Source: a virus. Taken from it: a stretch of 23,367 bases of DNA. The DNA lies in IMG/VR virus record IMGVR_UViG_3300025138_000374, positions 1 through 23,367 of that record; one strand, 5' to 3'. The notes beneath the pieces are model-generated. The model was given only the letters and a program-made list of their open reading frames with translations. It ran no database searches and was not told the DNA's origin. Below are positions 7,528 to 14,206 of the stretch, in pieces. Positions within the stretch are counted from its first letter, which is position 1. Every line of letters starts with the position of its first letter. The translations under genes and the position numbers were made by a program.

Positions 7528-8184
7528 ATGGCTTACAGAAAACAAAACGTGTTCCACGGGAATGCTAATAATGAACTAAGTAATGGAAAGAGCTACGTCC
7601 CCGCAGTTGACCGTACAGGAAACGATTCTGAAAGTATTATTGCATTTAAAGGGGGTTTCGGTATTGGACAAGCCGTTTATGATAGGAGACAAGGTAAAGT
7701 CGTCTATTCATTTGAGGTTTTAGATGCTCTTCCAGGTACTATAATGACAGACTCAGATTATGTCACACAAAATGATGTAATTAATAAAACTGGTATTACA
7801 ATAGGTGAAAGTACTTCTATATCTTTCGATAGTGATAATTCAGAATTTGATATAGTGATGGGAACAATTGATTCAGATGCATTGACAGCTGTTAATGTTA
7901 ATAGATCATATGTCTGGTCACAAGAGTTTGGTACTGCAAATCATGTAATAGAAGGTTATGTAACAAAGATTCCTTCAACTGCAGACAATGCAGATGATTC
8001 AACTATCTCTGTTAAACCAACTTCATCAAGTGTAGGTTGGAAAGCAGCTATGGCTGACGGAACTATTACTATGATTCATGACGCTGCAAATAAAGTTATT
8101 GCTAGAGGAAAAACTATCAATGACGATAAGAATAGATATGCAGATGCAGATTCAGACTTTTTCTTCTCTGACAATGATGCTTAA
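7528..8184 (+). CDS. probable structural or highly expressed protein, unknown
   Basis: A 218-aa acidic protein with a strong ribosome binding site (AAAGGAG, 8 bases before the ATG). It is dominated by Gly, Asp, Ser, Thr and Val and has no long helices. The N-terminal 60 residues (FHGNANNEL, FGIGQAVYDRRQGKVVY) are followed by a beta-rich, Asp/Ser-rich middle (SISFDSDNSEFDIVMG) and a tail of Asp and Phe. This composition and the strong start suggest a virion protein such as a decoration or baseplate/tail component, or another abundant protein. I recognise no family. The 5' end is richer in G+C than the remainder. Confidence 0.65.
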   Translation: MAYRKQNVFHGNANNELSNGKSYVPAVDRTGNDSESIIAFKGGFGIGQAVYDRRQGKVVYSFEVLDALPGTIMTDSDYVTQNDVINKTGITIGESTSISFDSDNSEFDIVMGTIDSDALTAVNVNRSYVWSQEFGTANHVIEGYVTKIPSTADNADDSTISVKPTSSSVGWKAAMADGTITMIHDAANKVIARGKTINDDKNRYADADSDFFFSDNDA

Positions 8185-8190
8185 TTTATC

Positions 8191-8733
8191 ATGTCAATTG
8201 CGGTCTTTACATTTGGGAGACTAAACCCTCCTACCATAGGACACGAGAAGTTAATTAATAAAATTAGAAAGGTTGCTCGATTATCAAAAGGGCAACCTTT
8301 ACTTTTTTTATCTCACTCCCAAGACGATAAAAAAAATCCATTAGATTATTATTCAAAATTTAAATATTCCAAACTTTCTTTTGGAAATATTGTACAAAGA
8401 TCCAAATCTAACACTATAATAAAAGTAATGCAAGAGTTAGAAAAGAAATACAAAAAAGTTATTTTAGTAGCTGGATCTGATAGAGTTAAAGAATTTGATA
8501 CTCTACTACAAAAATATAACGGTAAAGAATACAACTTCGACAGCATTAAAGTTATGAGTGCAGGACAAAGAGATCCTGATGCTGATGGTGTAGAAGGAAT
8601 GAGTGCAAGTAAAATGAGAGAGTTAGCAAAAGATGAAGAGCTCCCTGAATTTACTAAAGGCTTACCATTAAAAGCACAAAGGCAAGCCAAAAATATTATG
8701 AATAGCGTAAGAAAAGGAATGAACTATGATTAA
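8191..8733 (+). CDS. nucleotidyltransferase of the NMNAT/cytidylyltransferase fold
   Basis: A 180-aa protein with the class-defining N-terminal motif FGRLNPPTIGHEKLI, in which TIGH (15-18) is the (H/T)xGH nucleotide-binding motif. The C-terminal signature MSASKMR (137-143) corresponds to the ISSTxxR motif. The middle carries VAGSDRVKEF. These enzymes transfer NMP to small phosphorylated substrates (NMN, pantetheine phosphate, glycerol or ribitol phosphate). Similar proteins are widespread in T4-like marine phages, and the exact substrate is not known to me. The gene begins 6 bases after the preceding stop without a clear ribosome binding site, which suggests coupling. Confidence 0.8.
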   Translation: MSIAVFTFGRLNPPTIGHEKLINKIRKVARLSKGQPLLFLSHSQDDKKNPLDYYSKFKYSKLSFGNIVQRSKSNTIIKVMQELEKKYKKVILVAGSDRVKEFDTLLQKYNGKEYNFDSIKVMSAGQRDPDADGVEGMSASKMRELAKDEELPEFTKGLPLKAQRQAKNIMNSVRKGMNYD

Positions 8734-9337
8734 ACTAAAAGATATGCAAGTTTTTGAAATCTTAACAAAGATGGAAGAAACTGTAGGAAGAACTAATAAG
8801 ATAGAATACCTAAAACAATTTAATGAACATATACCTCTTAAATATATTTTAAAGTTTAATTATTGTAAAACAATTAAATCAATCATACCAGAAGGTAATC
8901 CTCCTTTTAATGATCAATCAGAAGATGGTCCTAGTAAAGCATCATTGTGGCAATATCTTAGTATATTTCCTACTTTTGTTGAATCGAATCAATCTATGCA
9001 AACAAAACCTCTACAAAGAGAGAGAATTTTTATTGAAATGTTAGAAGCTGTTGCTGTTGAAGAAGCTAGAATGATTATTCTAGCAAAGGATAAAGACTTA
9101 GAAAAATTATATCCTAGTTTATCTGTTGAAATAGCAAGAGAAGCTTTTCCTGATATGGATATTCAAAATGATCTTCCTACTAAAACTTTGACAGAAAAAG
9201 AAATACAGAAAGATCTAACATCTGTAATAAAGCATAAAAAAGACGAGATTAAAAAACTTCAAGCAGAAGTTTCAAAATTAACAAAAGATATAAAGATTGT
9301 AAAAAATGAACCTAAATCAGATAATATTTCCATATAA
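8726..9337 (+). CDS. DUF6433-like phage protein
   Basis: A 203-aa protein overlapping the nucleotidyltransferase by 8 bases. The arrangement (short helical N-terminus, a Pro-rich loop PEGNPPFNDQ, a segment ending FxRERIFIEMLEAV, then EARMIILAKDKDLEKLYPSL and AREAFPDM) matches my recollection of a family conserved in T4-like cyanophages and pelagiphages and called DUF6433. The C-terminal 45 residues form a lysine-rich coiled coil (KHKKDEIKKLQAEVSKLTKD) that looks like an extension. Function is unknown. The family name is from memory and needs a profile search. Confidence 0.7.
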   Translation: MIKLKDMQVFEILTKMEETVGRTNKIEYLKQFNEHIPLKYILKFNYCKTIKSIIPEGNPPFNDQSEDGPSKASLWQYLSIFPTFVESNQSMQTKPLQRERIFIEMLEAVAVEEARMIILAKDKDLEKLYPSLSVEIAREAFPDMDIQNDLPTKTLTEKEIQKDLTSVIKHKKDEIKKLQAEVSKLTKDIKIVKNEPKSDNISI

Positions 9338-9812
9338 TATTCAAGAACTATCTCCGTGCATAAATGAAATTGGTTTTGATCTTCATTTTAATGGTGTGTA
9401 TAAACAACACGTTGATGATTTTAATAATAGTGTAGGTGATATTCCTTTCAATAAAGCTGGAGCATTTTTACACTCTACATACTTTGATAATATCAGAGAA
9501 TATAGACATGAAAATATTCCAACAGGAAGAGTGCTCCAAATAATTGAAAATAGATATGGCAATTATGATAAATTTATTATTACAGCAATTGATCAAGCTA
9601 CAAGGTTACAAGGTAATGGTTGGTTGTTTATGAATCATGCTGGTTATGTTAATATTATTCCAAATAATAGAATTGTAAATGATATTATTCTTATTATAGA
9701 TTTGTGGGAGCATGCTTATATTCCATCTCATGGTATAAATAAAACTGAGTATATAAAAACTCATATGAATATAATAAATTGGGATACAGTAAACAACAGG
9801 TTAATTAATTGA
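9306..9812 (+). CDS. Fe/Mn superoxide-dismutase-fold protein
   Basis: A 168-aa protein that aligns end to end with bacterial Fe/Mn SOD (about 193-205 aa). The N-terminal FPYNIQELSP matches LPYA...LAPH. The four metal ligands are visible at H27 (DLHFN), H56 (GAFLHSTYF), D132 and H136 (IDLWEHAY). IPTGRVLQII matches EPTGKVAEAI, GNGWLFM matches GSGWTWL, and INWDTV matches VNWEFV. Differences lie in the second shell: the gateway His30 and Tyr34 of E. coli SOD align with V31 and H35, and no active-site Gln is evident. It may be a real SOD, or a metal-binding protein that lost dismutase activity. The start overlaps the previous gene by 32 bases and the stop overlaps the next start. Confidence 0.85.
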   Translation: MNLNQIIFPYNIQELSPCINEIGFDLHFNGVYKQHVDDFNNSVGDIPFNKAGAFLHSTYFDNIREYRHENIPTGRVLQIIENRYGNYDKFIITAIDQATRLQGNGWLFMNHAGYVNIIPNNRIVNDIILIIDLWEHAYIPSHGINKTEYIKTHMNIINWDTVNNRLIN

Positions 9813-11056
9813 AATCATTCGAAGAATTATTTGAAGCAGCAGACAGCTCACAAAATTTACACATGACTCATGCTGATGAAGATCTGTTTGAGAGAGGTAA
9901 AGTTGGAGCTGAATTTGCTATTTCTACGTTAGAAGATGTTCTCAATACATTAGAGTCTAATAATACTTCTTCAGAAAATATTACAGTTAAATGGGATGGA
10001 GCTCCAGCTATTTTTTGTGGAACAGATCCTGAAGATGGAAAATTCTTTGTTGGTACAAAATCTGTATTCAATAAAAATCCTAAATTATATAAAACACAAC
10101 AAGAAATCACTACTGGAGAAGGTTCTGGAGGAAAAGCTGTTAAATTACAATATGCTTTAAAACATCTTTCATCAATAGGTATACCAAAAGATACTGTATT
10201 ACAAGGTGATATGATGTTTACTAAAGGCGATCAAAAGTATGAAACTATTGATGGTCAAAGATATATAACAGTTCACCCTAATACTTTGGTATATGCTTTT
10301 GCAGTTGATAGTCCTGTAGGAAAAGAAATAAGAAATGCAGACTTAGGAATAGTTTTTCATACTACTTATAAAGGTAGAACAAGTTTACAAAATTATAGAG
10401 CTTCATTTGGAGCTAATATAAACAAACTTAGAAAAGATAGAAGTGTTTGGATGGACGATGCTTTTTTTAAAAATGTATCAGGAACTGCAACCTTTACTTC
10501 ATCAGAGACTAATGAACTAAAAAAATATATAGCTAATGCAAAAAGAAATGTAAGTCCAAAATTTGATGACATTGTTAAGACAATGGCTATGATTCCTAAT
10601 GCAGCTGTAGGTTCACATATCAAATCTTATATCAATTCAAGAATAAGAGTTAATAAGTTTGATTTATCTCATAAAGAATATATAAAATATATGAAAACTT
10701 ATTGGGAAGATAAAGTTATTGCTAAAGTGAAAACTGATAAGAGTAAAGATTCAAAGAGAGCTGCATTAAAACAATTAGAAATAGAACTAGAAAAAATAAA
10801 ATCAGATGTAGATAAGTCATTTAATTTTGTTGAAGAAGTTAACAAAGCAAAAGTAATGATCATCAAAAAACTATCATCGTTGTTAAGTGGAAGAATATTT
10901 GCTCTTAAATCAAATGGTGATTTTGTTGCTACAGCTCCAGAAGGTTTCGTTGCAATAGGTAAAGACAATCAAGCAGTAAAACTTGTTGATAGATTAACTT
11001 TCTCAAGATTTAATTTCTCAGATGATTATGTCAAAGGTTGGCAAAGAGGAAATTAA
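9809..11056 (+). CDS. ligase-like nucleotidyltransferase (DUF6267-like) with capsid-targeting-like N-terminus
   Basis: A 415-aa protein read from a TTG start (TTGA overlap with the preceding stop). Motifs recall covalent nucleotidyltransferases (DNA/RNA ligases): KWDG at 61-64 with the candidate nucleotidyl Lys61 (motif I), VLQGDMMF near 130-137 (motif III), LVYAFAVD at 160-167, PEGFVAI at 377-383 (motif IV) and AVKLVD at 389-394 (motif V). An HMTHADED segment at 18-25 precedes them. I recall this architecture as the DUF6267 family of T4-like marine phages. The first ten residues (MKSFEELFEA, with L-F-E at 7-9) resemble the T4 capsid-targeting peptide MKTYQEFIAE and the gp21 cleavage consensus I/L-x-E. 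Ligase activity is unproven, and residues 305-350 are a lysine-rich helix unlike standard ligases. Confidence 0.75.
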   Translation: MKSFEELFEAADSSQNLHMTHADEDLFERGKVGAEFAISTLEDVLNTLESNNTSSENITVKWDGAPAIFCGTDPEDGKFFVGTKSVFNKNPKLYKTQQEITTGEGSGGKAVKLQYALKHLSSIGIPKDTVLQGDMMFTKGDQKYETIDGQRYITVHPNTLVYAFAVDSPVGKEIRNADLGIVFHTTYKGRTSLQNYRASFGANINKLRKDRSVWMDDAFFKNVSGTATFTSSETNELKKYIANAKRNVSPKFDDIVKTMAMIPNAAVGSHIKSYINSRIRVNKFDLSHKEYIKYMKTYWEDKVIAKVKTDKSKDSKRAALKQLEIELEKIKSDVDKSFNFVEEVNKAKVMIIKKLSSLLSGRIFALKSNGDFVATAPEGFVAIGKDNQAVKLVDRLTFSRFNFSDDYVKGWQRGN

Positions 11057-11522
11057 AAAGAAAATCTCCTATAACATATTCATGATTATAGATTTAGAAA
11101 TTATTGGTATTAAGAATAAAGAAGATGGCTTTCTTATTAGAGATACTATTGAACAAGCATTAATGACTCTTCTTCCTAGATGTAAGAGGTTAATAACTAT
11201 TACAGTCGAAATAGCTTTAGATGAAGATATGAAAGACACAAAAGCATTAATTCATTTAGAAGATGATAATGAATTTGTTATAGCTTTAAATGAAACTGTA
11301 CTCAAAGACAAGAATGATGTTATTCTTACATTATGTCACGAGTGTGTACATCTTAAACAACATATTTCTAAAGACTATTTTCAAATAGATGGAAATTTTA
11401 TTAAATTTAAGAATGAAATAGTTGATCTTAGTATTACAAATTATACAGATCTTCCATGGGAAAAAGAAGCATATGAATTAGAAGAAGGATTAGCTAATGC
11501 TCAAAAAAATTACTCAAGCTAA
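11022..11522 (+). CDS. small HExxH zinc-metallopeptidase-like protein
   Basis: A 166-aa protein with H106-E107-C-V-H110 in the segment LTLCHECVHLKQH, the zinc-binding helix of metallopeptidases. A downstream PWEKEAYELEEG (145-156) probably supplies the third ligand (Glu). This minimal layout recalls the small SprT/M78-like peptidase-fold proteins found in phages. No signal peptide is seen. The start is uncertain: the first ATG (11022) lies 35 bases inside the upstream gene, while ATGs at 11028 and 11082 would give 164 and 146 aa; none has a good ribosome binding site. The substrate is unknown. Confidence 0.75.
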   Translation: MIMSKVGKEEIKKKISYNIFMIIDLEIIGIKNKEDGFLIRDTIEQALMTLLPRCKRLITITVEIALDEDMKDTKALIHLEDDNEFVIALNETVLKDKNDVILTLCHECVHLKQHISKDYFQIDGNFIKFKNEIVDLSITNYTDLPWEKEAYELEEGLANAQKNYSS

Positions 11523-11901
11523 AATTTTAACTTGGCAAGAAATAGATAGTTATATAAACAACATAGCTGATACTATTTTTCTTCAAACAAACAATGAAAA
11601 AGTAATTAGTTATTCAGATTATAAAGATCAAATTCCAGCTGCAATATTATCTCAGAAGTTAGGATATCAATTATCAAACACTCCTTTGATTAATGATAAT
11701 CATTTTTCAATTTTTAGTGACTCAGCTAGGATACTTCAGAATAATTTAAGTGCTAATATATTTTGTTTTTATTTTTTAAGATATGAATTAGACAGCGAAT
11801 ATTTAAAAGATAAGACACCAAAGTCTAGTATTGAAGAGTTTGAGATTCCTAATGGAGAGACAGCTTTTAAATTAAGTTTACCTTGGGATAGTAGATGGTA
11901 G
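11497..11901 (+). CDS. degenerate phosphoribosyltransferase-like protein
   Basis: A 134-aa protein overlapping the metallopeptidase gene by 26 bases. The layout follows small phosphoribosyltransferases: LTWQEIDSYINNIADTI, then QIPAAILSQKLGYQLSN (compare the usual RGGLIPAVxLSxxLG), then a short FSDSARIL where the PRPP-binding loop (xxDDxxDTGxTL) should be, and a C-terminal KLSLPWDS (compare FPWE). Both the RGG and the PRPP loop are lost, so catalysis is unlikely; a regulatory or binding role would fit. The relation is by pattern and needs a structure-based search. Confidence 0.6.
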   Translation: MLKKITQAKILTWQEIDSYINNIADTIFLQTNNEKVISYSDYKDQIPAAILSQKLGYQLSNTPLINDNHFSIFSDSARILQNNLSANIFCFYFLRYELDSEYLKDKTPKSSIEEFEIPNGETAFKLSLPWDSRW

Positions 11902-11913
11902 TTAAATTAACTG

Positions 11914-11941
11914 TTGACTTTAGTTTTAAATGTATGATAAT
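11914..11941 (+). promoter_or_regulatory. sigma70-like promoter, copy 1 of a repeated cassette
   Basis: TTGACT (-35, 11914-11919) and GATAAT (-10, 11936-11941) are separated by 16 bases. The stretch from TTGACTTTAGT to the GAT is nearly identical to one at 20122, and both are followed by a TTAAT(A)ATTAAGGAGAGA leader. It lies in a 69-base intergenic gap and should start the transcript for the gene at 11971, whose ribosome binding site AAGGAGA is about 6 bases before the ATG. Confidence 0.75.
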
Positions 11942-11970
11942 AAGTAATAGTTAATAATTAAGGAGAGACT

Positions 11971-12384
11971 ATGTCAATGCATTTATTAGGTCCAATGTGG
12001 ACTACTACAAAATATAATAGCAAGCGAAAAAAAAATAATAATCAACGTGAATTGCTAGCAAAAGCAGAACACGACAAATGGTTAAAAAAGATGGGAGCTC
12101 ACCCAACTCAAAGATCTAAAATAGAGGATAAGTGTTACGGTAGCACAGCTGACTCCAACCCAGTAAGAGAGGGTTCAATTCCTTCATCCTCTGCCAAATC
12201 TTTTGTTCCTGTGTTCAATTTAACATCTAAGTTTCCTGTTGGTAACTTGACTACAAAACGAAAAGAGAATATTTATACTGGAGATCAACTTGTAGGTGTA
12301 GCTACTCTACATAAAAGTAATATGGTTCCTGTTAGAAAAGATTCTAATGATGCAAAAGAAATAGCAAGAATGAGAAGAGGATAA
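11971..12384 (+). CDS. conserved-looking phage protein containing a nested tRNA gene
   Basis: A 137-aa basic protein with a strong ribosome binding site (AAGGAGA). The N-terminus MHLLGPMWTTT, the basic helix RKKNNNQRELLAKAEHDKW and the C-terminus YTGDQLVGVATLHKSN...VPVRKDSNDAKEIARMRR follow a layout I recall from proteins of unknown function in many marine T4-like phages. Both ends look conserved, so the frame is probably real. Residues about 51-76 are encoded by the same bases that form a tRNA-Trp (12123-12196), in sense orientation and without interrupting the frame. Cutting out the tRNA would destroy the message. Function unknown. Confidence 0.75.
   Translation: MSMHLLGPMWTTTKYNSKRKKNNNQRELLAKAEHDKWLKKMGAHPTQRSKIEDKCYGSTADSNPVREGSIPSSSAKSFVPVFNLTSKFPVGNLTTKRKENIYTGDQLVGVATLHKSNMVPVRKDSNDAKEIARMRRG
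12123..12196 (+). tRNA. trnW: tRNA-Trp (anticodon CCA), nested in a protein gene
   Basis: A 74-base cloverleaf. The acceptor stem 12123-12129 pairs perfectly over 7 bp with 12186-12192. The D stem GTGT/GCAC (32-35, 43-46) holds a GG-containing loop. The anticodon arm is 12148-12152/12160-12164 with loop CTCCAAC and anticodon CCA at 12155-12157. The variable loop has 4 bases. The T arm GAGGG/CCTTC holds loop TTCAATT. The discriminator is G (12193), a known TrpRS identity base, and CCA is encoded (12194-12196). Oddities are A at position 8 and T at 14 instead of the usual T8/A14, and an A-C mismatch at the base of the anticodon loop (31-39). It lies on the coding strand inside the 137-aa gene at 11971-12384. 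Confidence 0.82.
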
Positions 12385-12560
12385 TGGAAAATTTTAAACA
12401 CATTTTAAAAATAGACTATAATAATAGGGTCGATGAATCTGCCGAAATCATTGACACGTGGATGAAAGCTAATATTGAAAACGCTTATGTTCAAAATTTA
12501 GGAAATATTTGGCTTAAAAAATTAATAAGGAGTGAACGTGAACGTATTCTGTTTAGATAA
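12384..12560 (+). CDS. 58-aa protein of unknown function
   Basis: The start overlaps the preceding stop (TAATG) and has an AGAGG ribosome binding site. The product begins MENFKHILKIDYNN and contains ESAEIIDTWMKANIENAYVQ, a charged, mostly helical small protein ending RILFR. It fills the gap before the next gene and overlaps it by 23 bases. It contains an ACTATAATAATA element that could be a promoter for the following gene, so the stretch may be dual-use. Family not recognised. Confidence 0.55.
   Translation: MENFKHILKIDYNNRVDESAEIIDTWMKANIENAYVQNLGNIWLKKLIRSERERILFR
12415..12425 (+). promoter_or_regulatory. possible promoter core ACTATAATAAT inside the 58-aa gene
   Basis: TATAAT at 12417-12422 sits in the context AGACTATAATAATAGG, matching the element seen before the rnh-like and dpdA-like genes. 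It is about 115 bases upstream of the start at 12538. No convincing -35 is visible (only TTTTAA near the right distance). The call rests on recurrence of the motif. Confidence 0.35.
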
Positions 12561-13086
12561 AAATCCTGCTACATCAGCTGAAATGATGTGTGATAAACAT
12601 GTAGTTAAAATGATTCTTGAATCATGTCAAATACTTTCAGCAGTTATTGATGAAAATTATATGGATAAGTATAGTGGTAACAATGATGTTAAACCTAGTA
12701 AAACTTTAGGATGTCCAGGATATCCTCCTGCTCATGTTAAACATCCATCAACAATGTGGGCGATTGAATCAAGAGGAAACGCTAAGTGGTTAATACGACA
12801 CCTTAGAGCTCTTAATATGGAATATTCTAAACGATATAAGAAGCAACACAAGTTAGCTGGTTGTACAATGATATACGAAGCTCAATTGCAATATCTCAAA
12901 TTTTCTAAACAAAAAAAAACTAAATTTACTCAAGCCATTACAAATAAAAAATGGCATGATAAAGATCCTATCCAAGCATATAGAAACTATTATAATATGG
13001 AAAAATTTATGTTTGCAAAATGGAAACTTGGTAACATTCCTTATTGGTACACAGGAGCTCCGGTGTATAATATTCAAATAGATTAA
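12538..13086 (+). CDS. widespread phage protein of unknown function
   Basis: A 182-aa protein read from the GTG at 12538. An AGGAG at 12528-12532 gives ideal spacing to this GTG, whereas an upstream in-frame GTG at 12532 overlaps the ribosome binding site. Conserved-looking blocks are CDKHVVKMILESCQIL near 18-33, HPSTMWAIESRGNAKWL near 76-92 and DKDPIQAYRNYYNMEK near 141-156. I recall this pattern as a common phage protein with no assigned activity. The abundance of His, Arg, Glu and Trp in conserved blocks suggests an enzyme, perhaps nucleic-acid directed, but this is a guess. Confidence 0.75.
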   Translation: MNVFCLDKNPATSAEMMCDKHVVKMILESCQILSAVIDENYMDKYSGNNDVKPSKTLGCPGYPPAHVKHPSTMWAIESRGNAKWLIRHLRALNMEYSKRYKKQHKLAGCTMIYEAQLQYLKFSKQKKTKFTQAITNKKWHDKDPIQAYRNYYNMEKFMFAKWKLGNIPYWYTGAPVYNIQID

Positions 13087-13103
13087 AAATATTCTGATTA
13101 TAC

Positions 13104-13114
13104 ATTATAATAAT
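13104..13114 (+). promoter_or_regulatory. putative promoter before the membrane protein and que genes
   Basis: ATTATAATAAT with TATAAT at 13106-13111 lies in the 45-base gap after the preceding gene and resembles the recurrent ACTATAATAATA element. It would drive the small membrane protein and the queE-queD-folE run up to the terminator at 15369-15419. No clear -35. Confidence 0.4.
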
Positions 13115-13131
13115 AGAGAGAGGAGTTATAT

Positions 13132-13302
13132 ATGTTCAATATTCAAGATAAAGATACTAGTAGAGGTCATTTCTACGTCAGTATAATTAAAAGCGTACTT
13201 AGATTATGTGCAGCTATTTTTCTAATAATGGGAAATTTTATTGCGGCAGGAGTATTTTTCTTTGTTGCAGAGTTATTAGGTATATTAGAGGAAATAGTAT
13301 GA
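13132..13302 (+). CDS. 56-aa single-span membrane protein upstream of queE
   Basis: An AGAGAGGAG ribosome binding site precedes the ATG at 13132. The product has a polar N-terminus (MFNIQDKDTSRGHFYVS), a hydrophobic segment at about residues 18-49 (a run reads LCAAIFLIMGNFIAAGVFFF) and ends EEIV. The stop overlaps the QueE start (ATGA at 13299-13302), so the two are translationally coupled. It is the first gene of the probable que transcription unit. No family recognised. Confidence 0.65.
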   Translation: MFNIQDKDTSRGHFYVSIIKSVLRLCAAIFLIMGNFIAAGVFFFVAELLGILEEIV

Positions 13303-14198
13303 GTGAAAAAGAATACTTATATTCAGAAGTATTTGATAGCATTCAAGGCGAAGGTACATATACAGGAGTGCATACTCTTTGGTTAAGATTCTTTCTGTGT
13401 AATTTACAATGTAATGGTTTTGGCCAGATGTTTCCAACTAAACCTGAGACATATGAATTACCTTTTGAAGATTTTGATGCTACTACTGTTAATAGAGTAG
13501 AAGATCTTCCTGTATGGGACAAAGGTTGTGATAGTTCTTATACGTGGAGTAAAAAGTTTAAACATCTAATGGGTAAAAAGACACCTAAAGAATTGTGTGA
13601 AGTAGTTAAGAAATGTGCTTCTAACGAAACTAATCCTGAAGGTACATTTTTACATCCTATAAGTAAAATGAAATCACATATGTGTTTTACAGGTGGTGAA
13701 CCTCTAATGCCTCATGCTCAGATGGCTAGTGTACAGATGCTGAGACATTTTTATGAAGATCATAATACACCTGGTTCTGTAACTTATGAAACTAATGGTA
13801 CACAAAAGTTGAGAGATGATTTTATTGAGTTCTGGAAACATGAAGCTCAGAATGAATTGTTTATGTCTCTTAGTCCTAAGTTATGGTCTGTTGCAGGTGA
13901 GAAGAGAGAGAAAGCTATAAAACCTGAACTAGTAAGTGTTTATAGAGAATTAACTGATCGAGGTCATTTGAAATTTGTATGTGGTTCGGATAATGAACAT
14001 TGGGATGAAATGGAAGAAGTGTTAGAATTGTTTAGAGCAGAAGGTGTAGATTATCCTGTATACATTATGCCTGTTGGAGCTAGAGAAGAAGAACAAACAG
14101 ATACAGCTGGAAAAGTAGCTGAAATAGCTTTCAAAAGAGGATATCATGTAAGTGCAAGAGTACATGTATATCTATTTGGTAACGCAATAGGAACATAG
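13299..14198 (+). CDS. queE: QueE, 7-carboxy-7-deazaguanine synthase (radical SAM)
   Basis: A 299-aa protein that makes 7-carboxy-7-deazaguanine (CDG) from 6-carboxytetrahydropterin. The start at 13299 is chosen over one 93 bases upstream because of the GAGG ribosome binding site, the ATGA overlap and the canonical beginning EVFDSIQGEGTYTG. The radical-SAM cysteines are C34, C38 and C77. The last lies in GCDSSYTW, matching the CDTxxTW of QueE, so 38 residues are inserted between C38 and C77. FTGGEPLM (130-137) is the SAM-binding GGEP motif. YETNGTQ, LSPKLW and LKFVCGS follow, as in QueE. Known bacterial QueE can have a modified cluster loop. It is longer than typical QueE (about 210-250 aa), partly from this insertion. 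Confidence 0.92.
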   Translation: MSEKEYLYSEVFDSIQGEGTYTGVHTLWLRFFLCNLQCNGFGQMFPTKPETYELPFEDFDATTVNRVEDLPVWDKGCDSSYTWSKKFKHLMGKKTPKELCEVVKKCASNETNPEGTFLHPISKMKSHMCFTGGEPLMPHAQMASVQMLRHFYEDHNTPGSVTYETNGTQKLRDDFIEFWKHEAQNELFMSLSPKLWSVAGEKREKAIKPELVSVYRELTDRGHLKFVCGSDNEHWDEMEEVLELFRAEGVDYPVYIMPVGAREEEQTDTAGKVAEIAFKRGYHVSARVHVYLFGNAIGT

Positions 14199-14206
14199 GA
14201 GAGAAA

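Noticed and set aside
8349-8690. Antisense open frame of over 100 codons
   Set aside because: It lies opposite the well-supported nucleotidyltransferase, has no ribosome binding site and is Ser/Leu-rich as expected for the reverse of Lys/Glu-rich coding DNA. The same holds for the other minus-strand frames, for example 1024-1326 and 1809-2093.
12123-12196. Phage attachment site (attP) made of a tRNA copy
   Set aside because: attP sites usually carry only a 3' tRNA fragment next to an integrase gene. Here the whole cloverleaf is present, no integrase is in the window, and the phage type is normally lytic.
13206-13298. N-terminal extension of QueE from an upstream ATG
   Set aside because: Those bases belong to the membrane protein read in another frame, and the start at 13299 has the ribosome binding site and the conserved QueE beginning.
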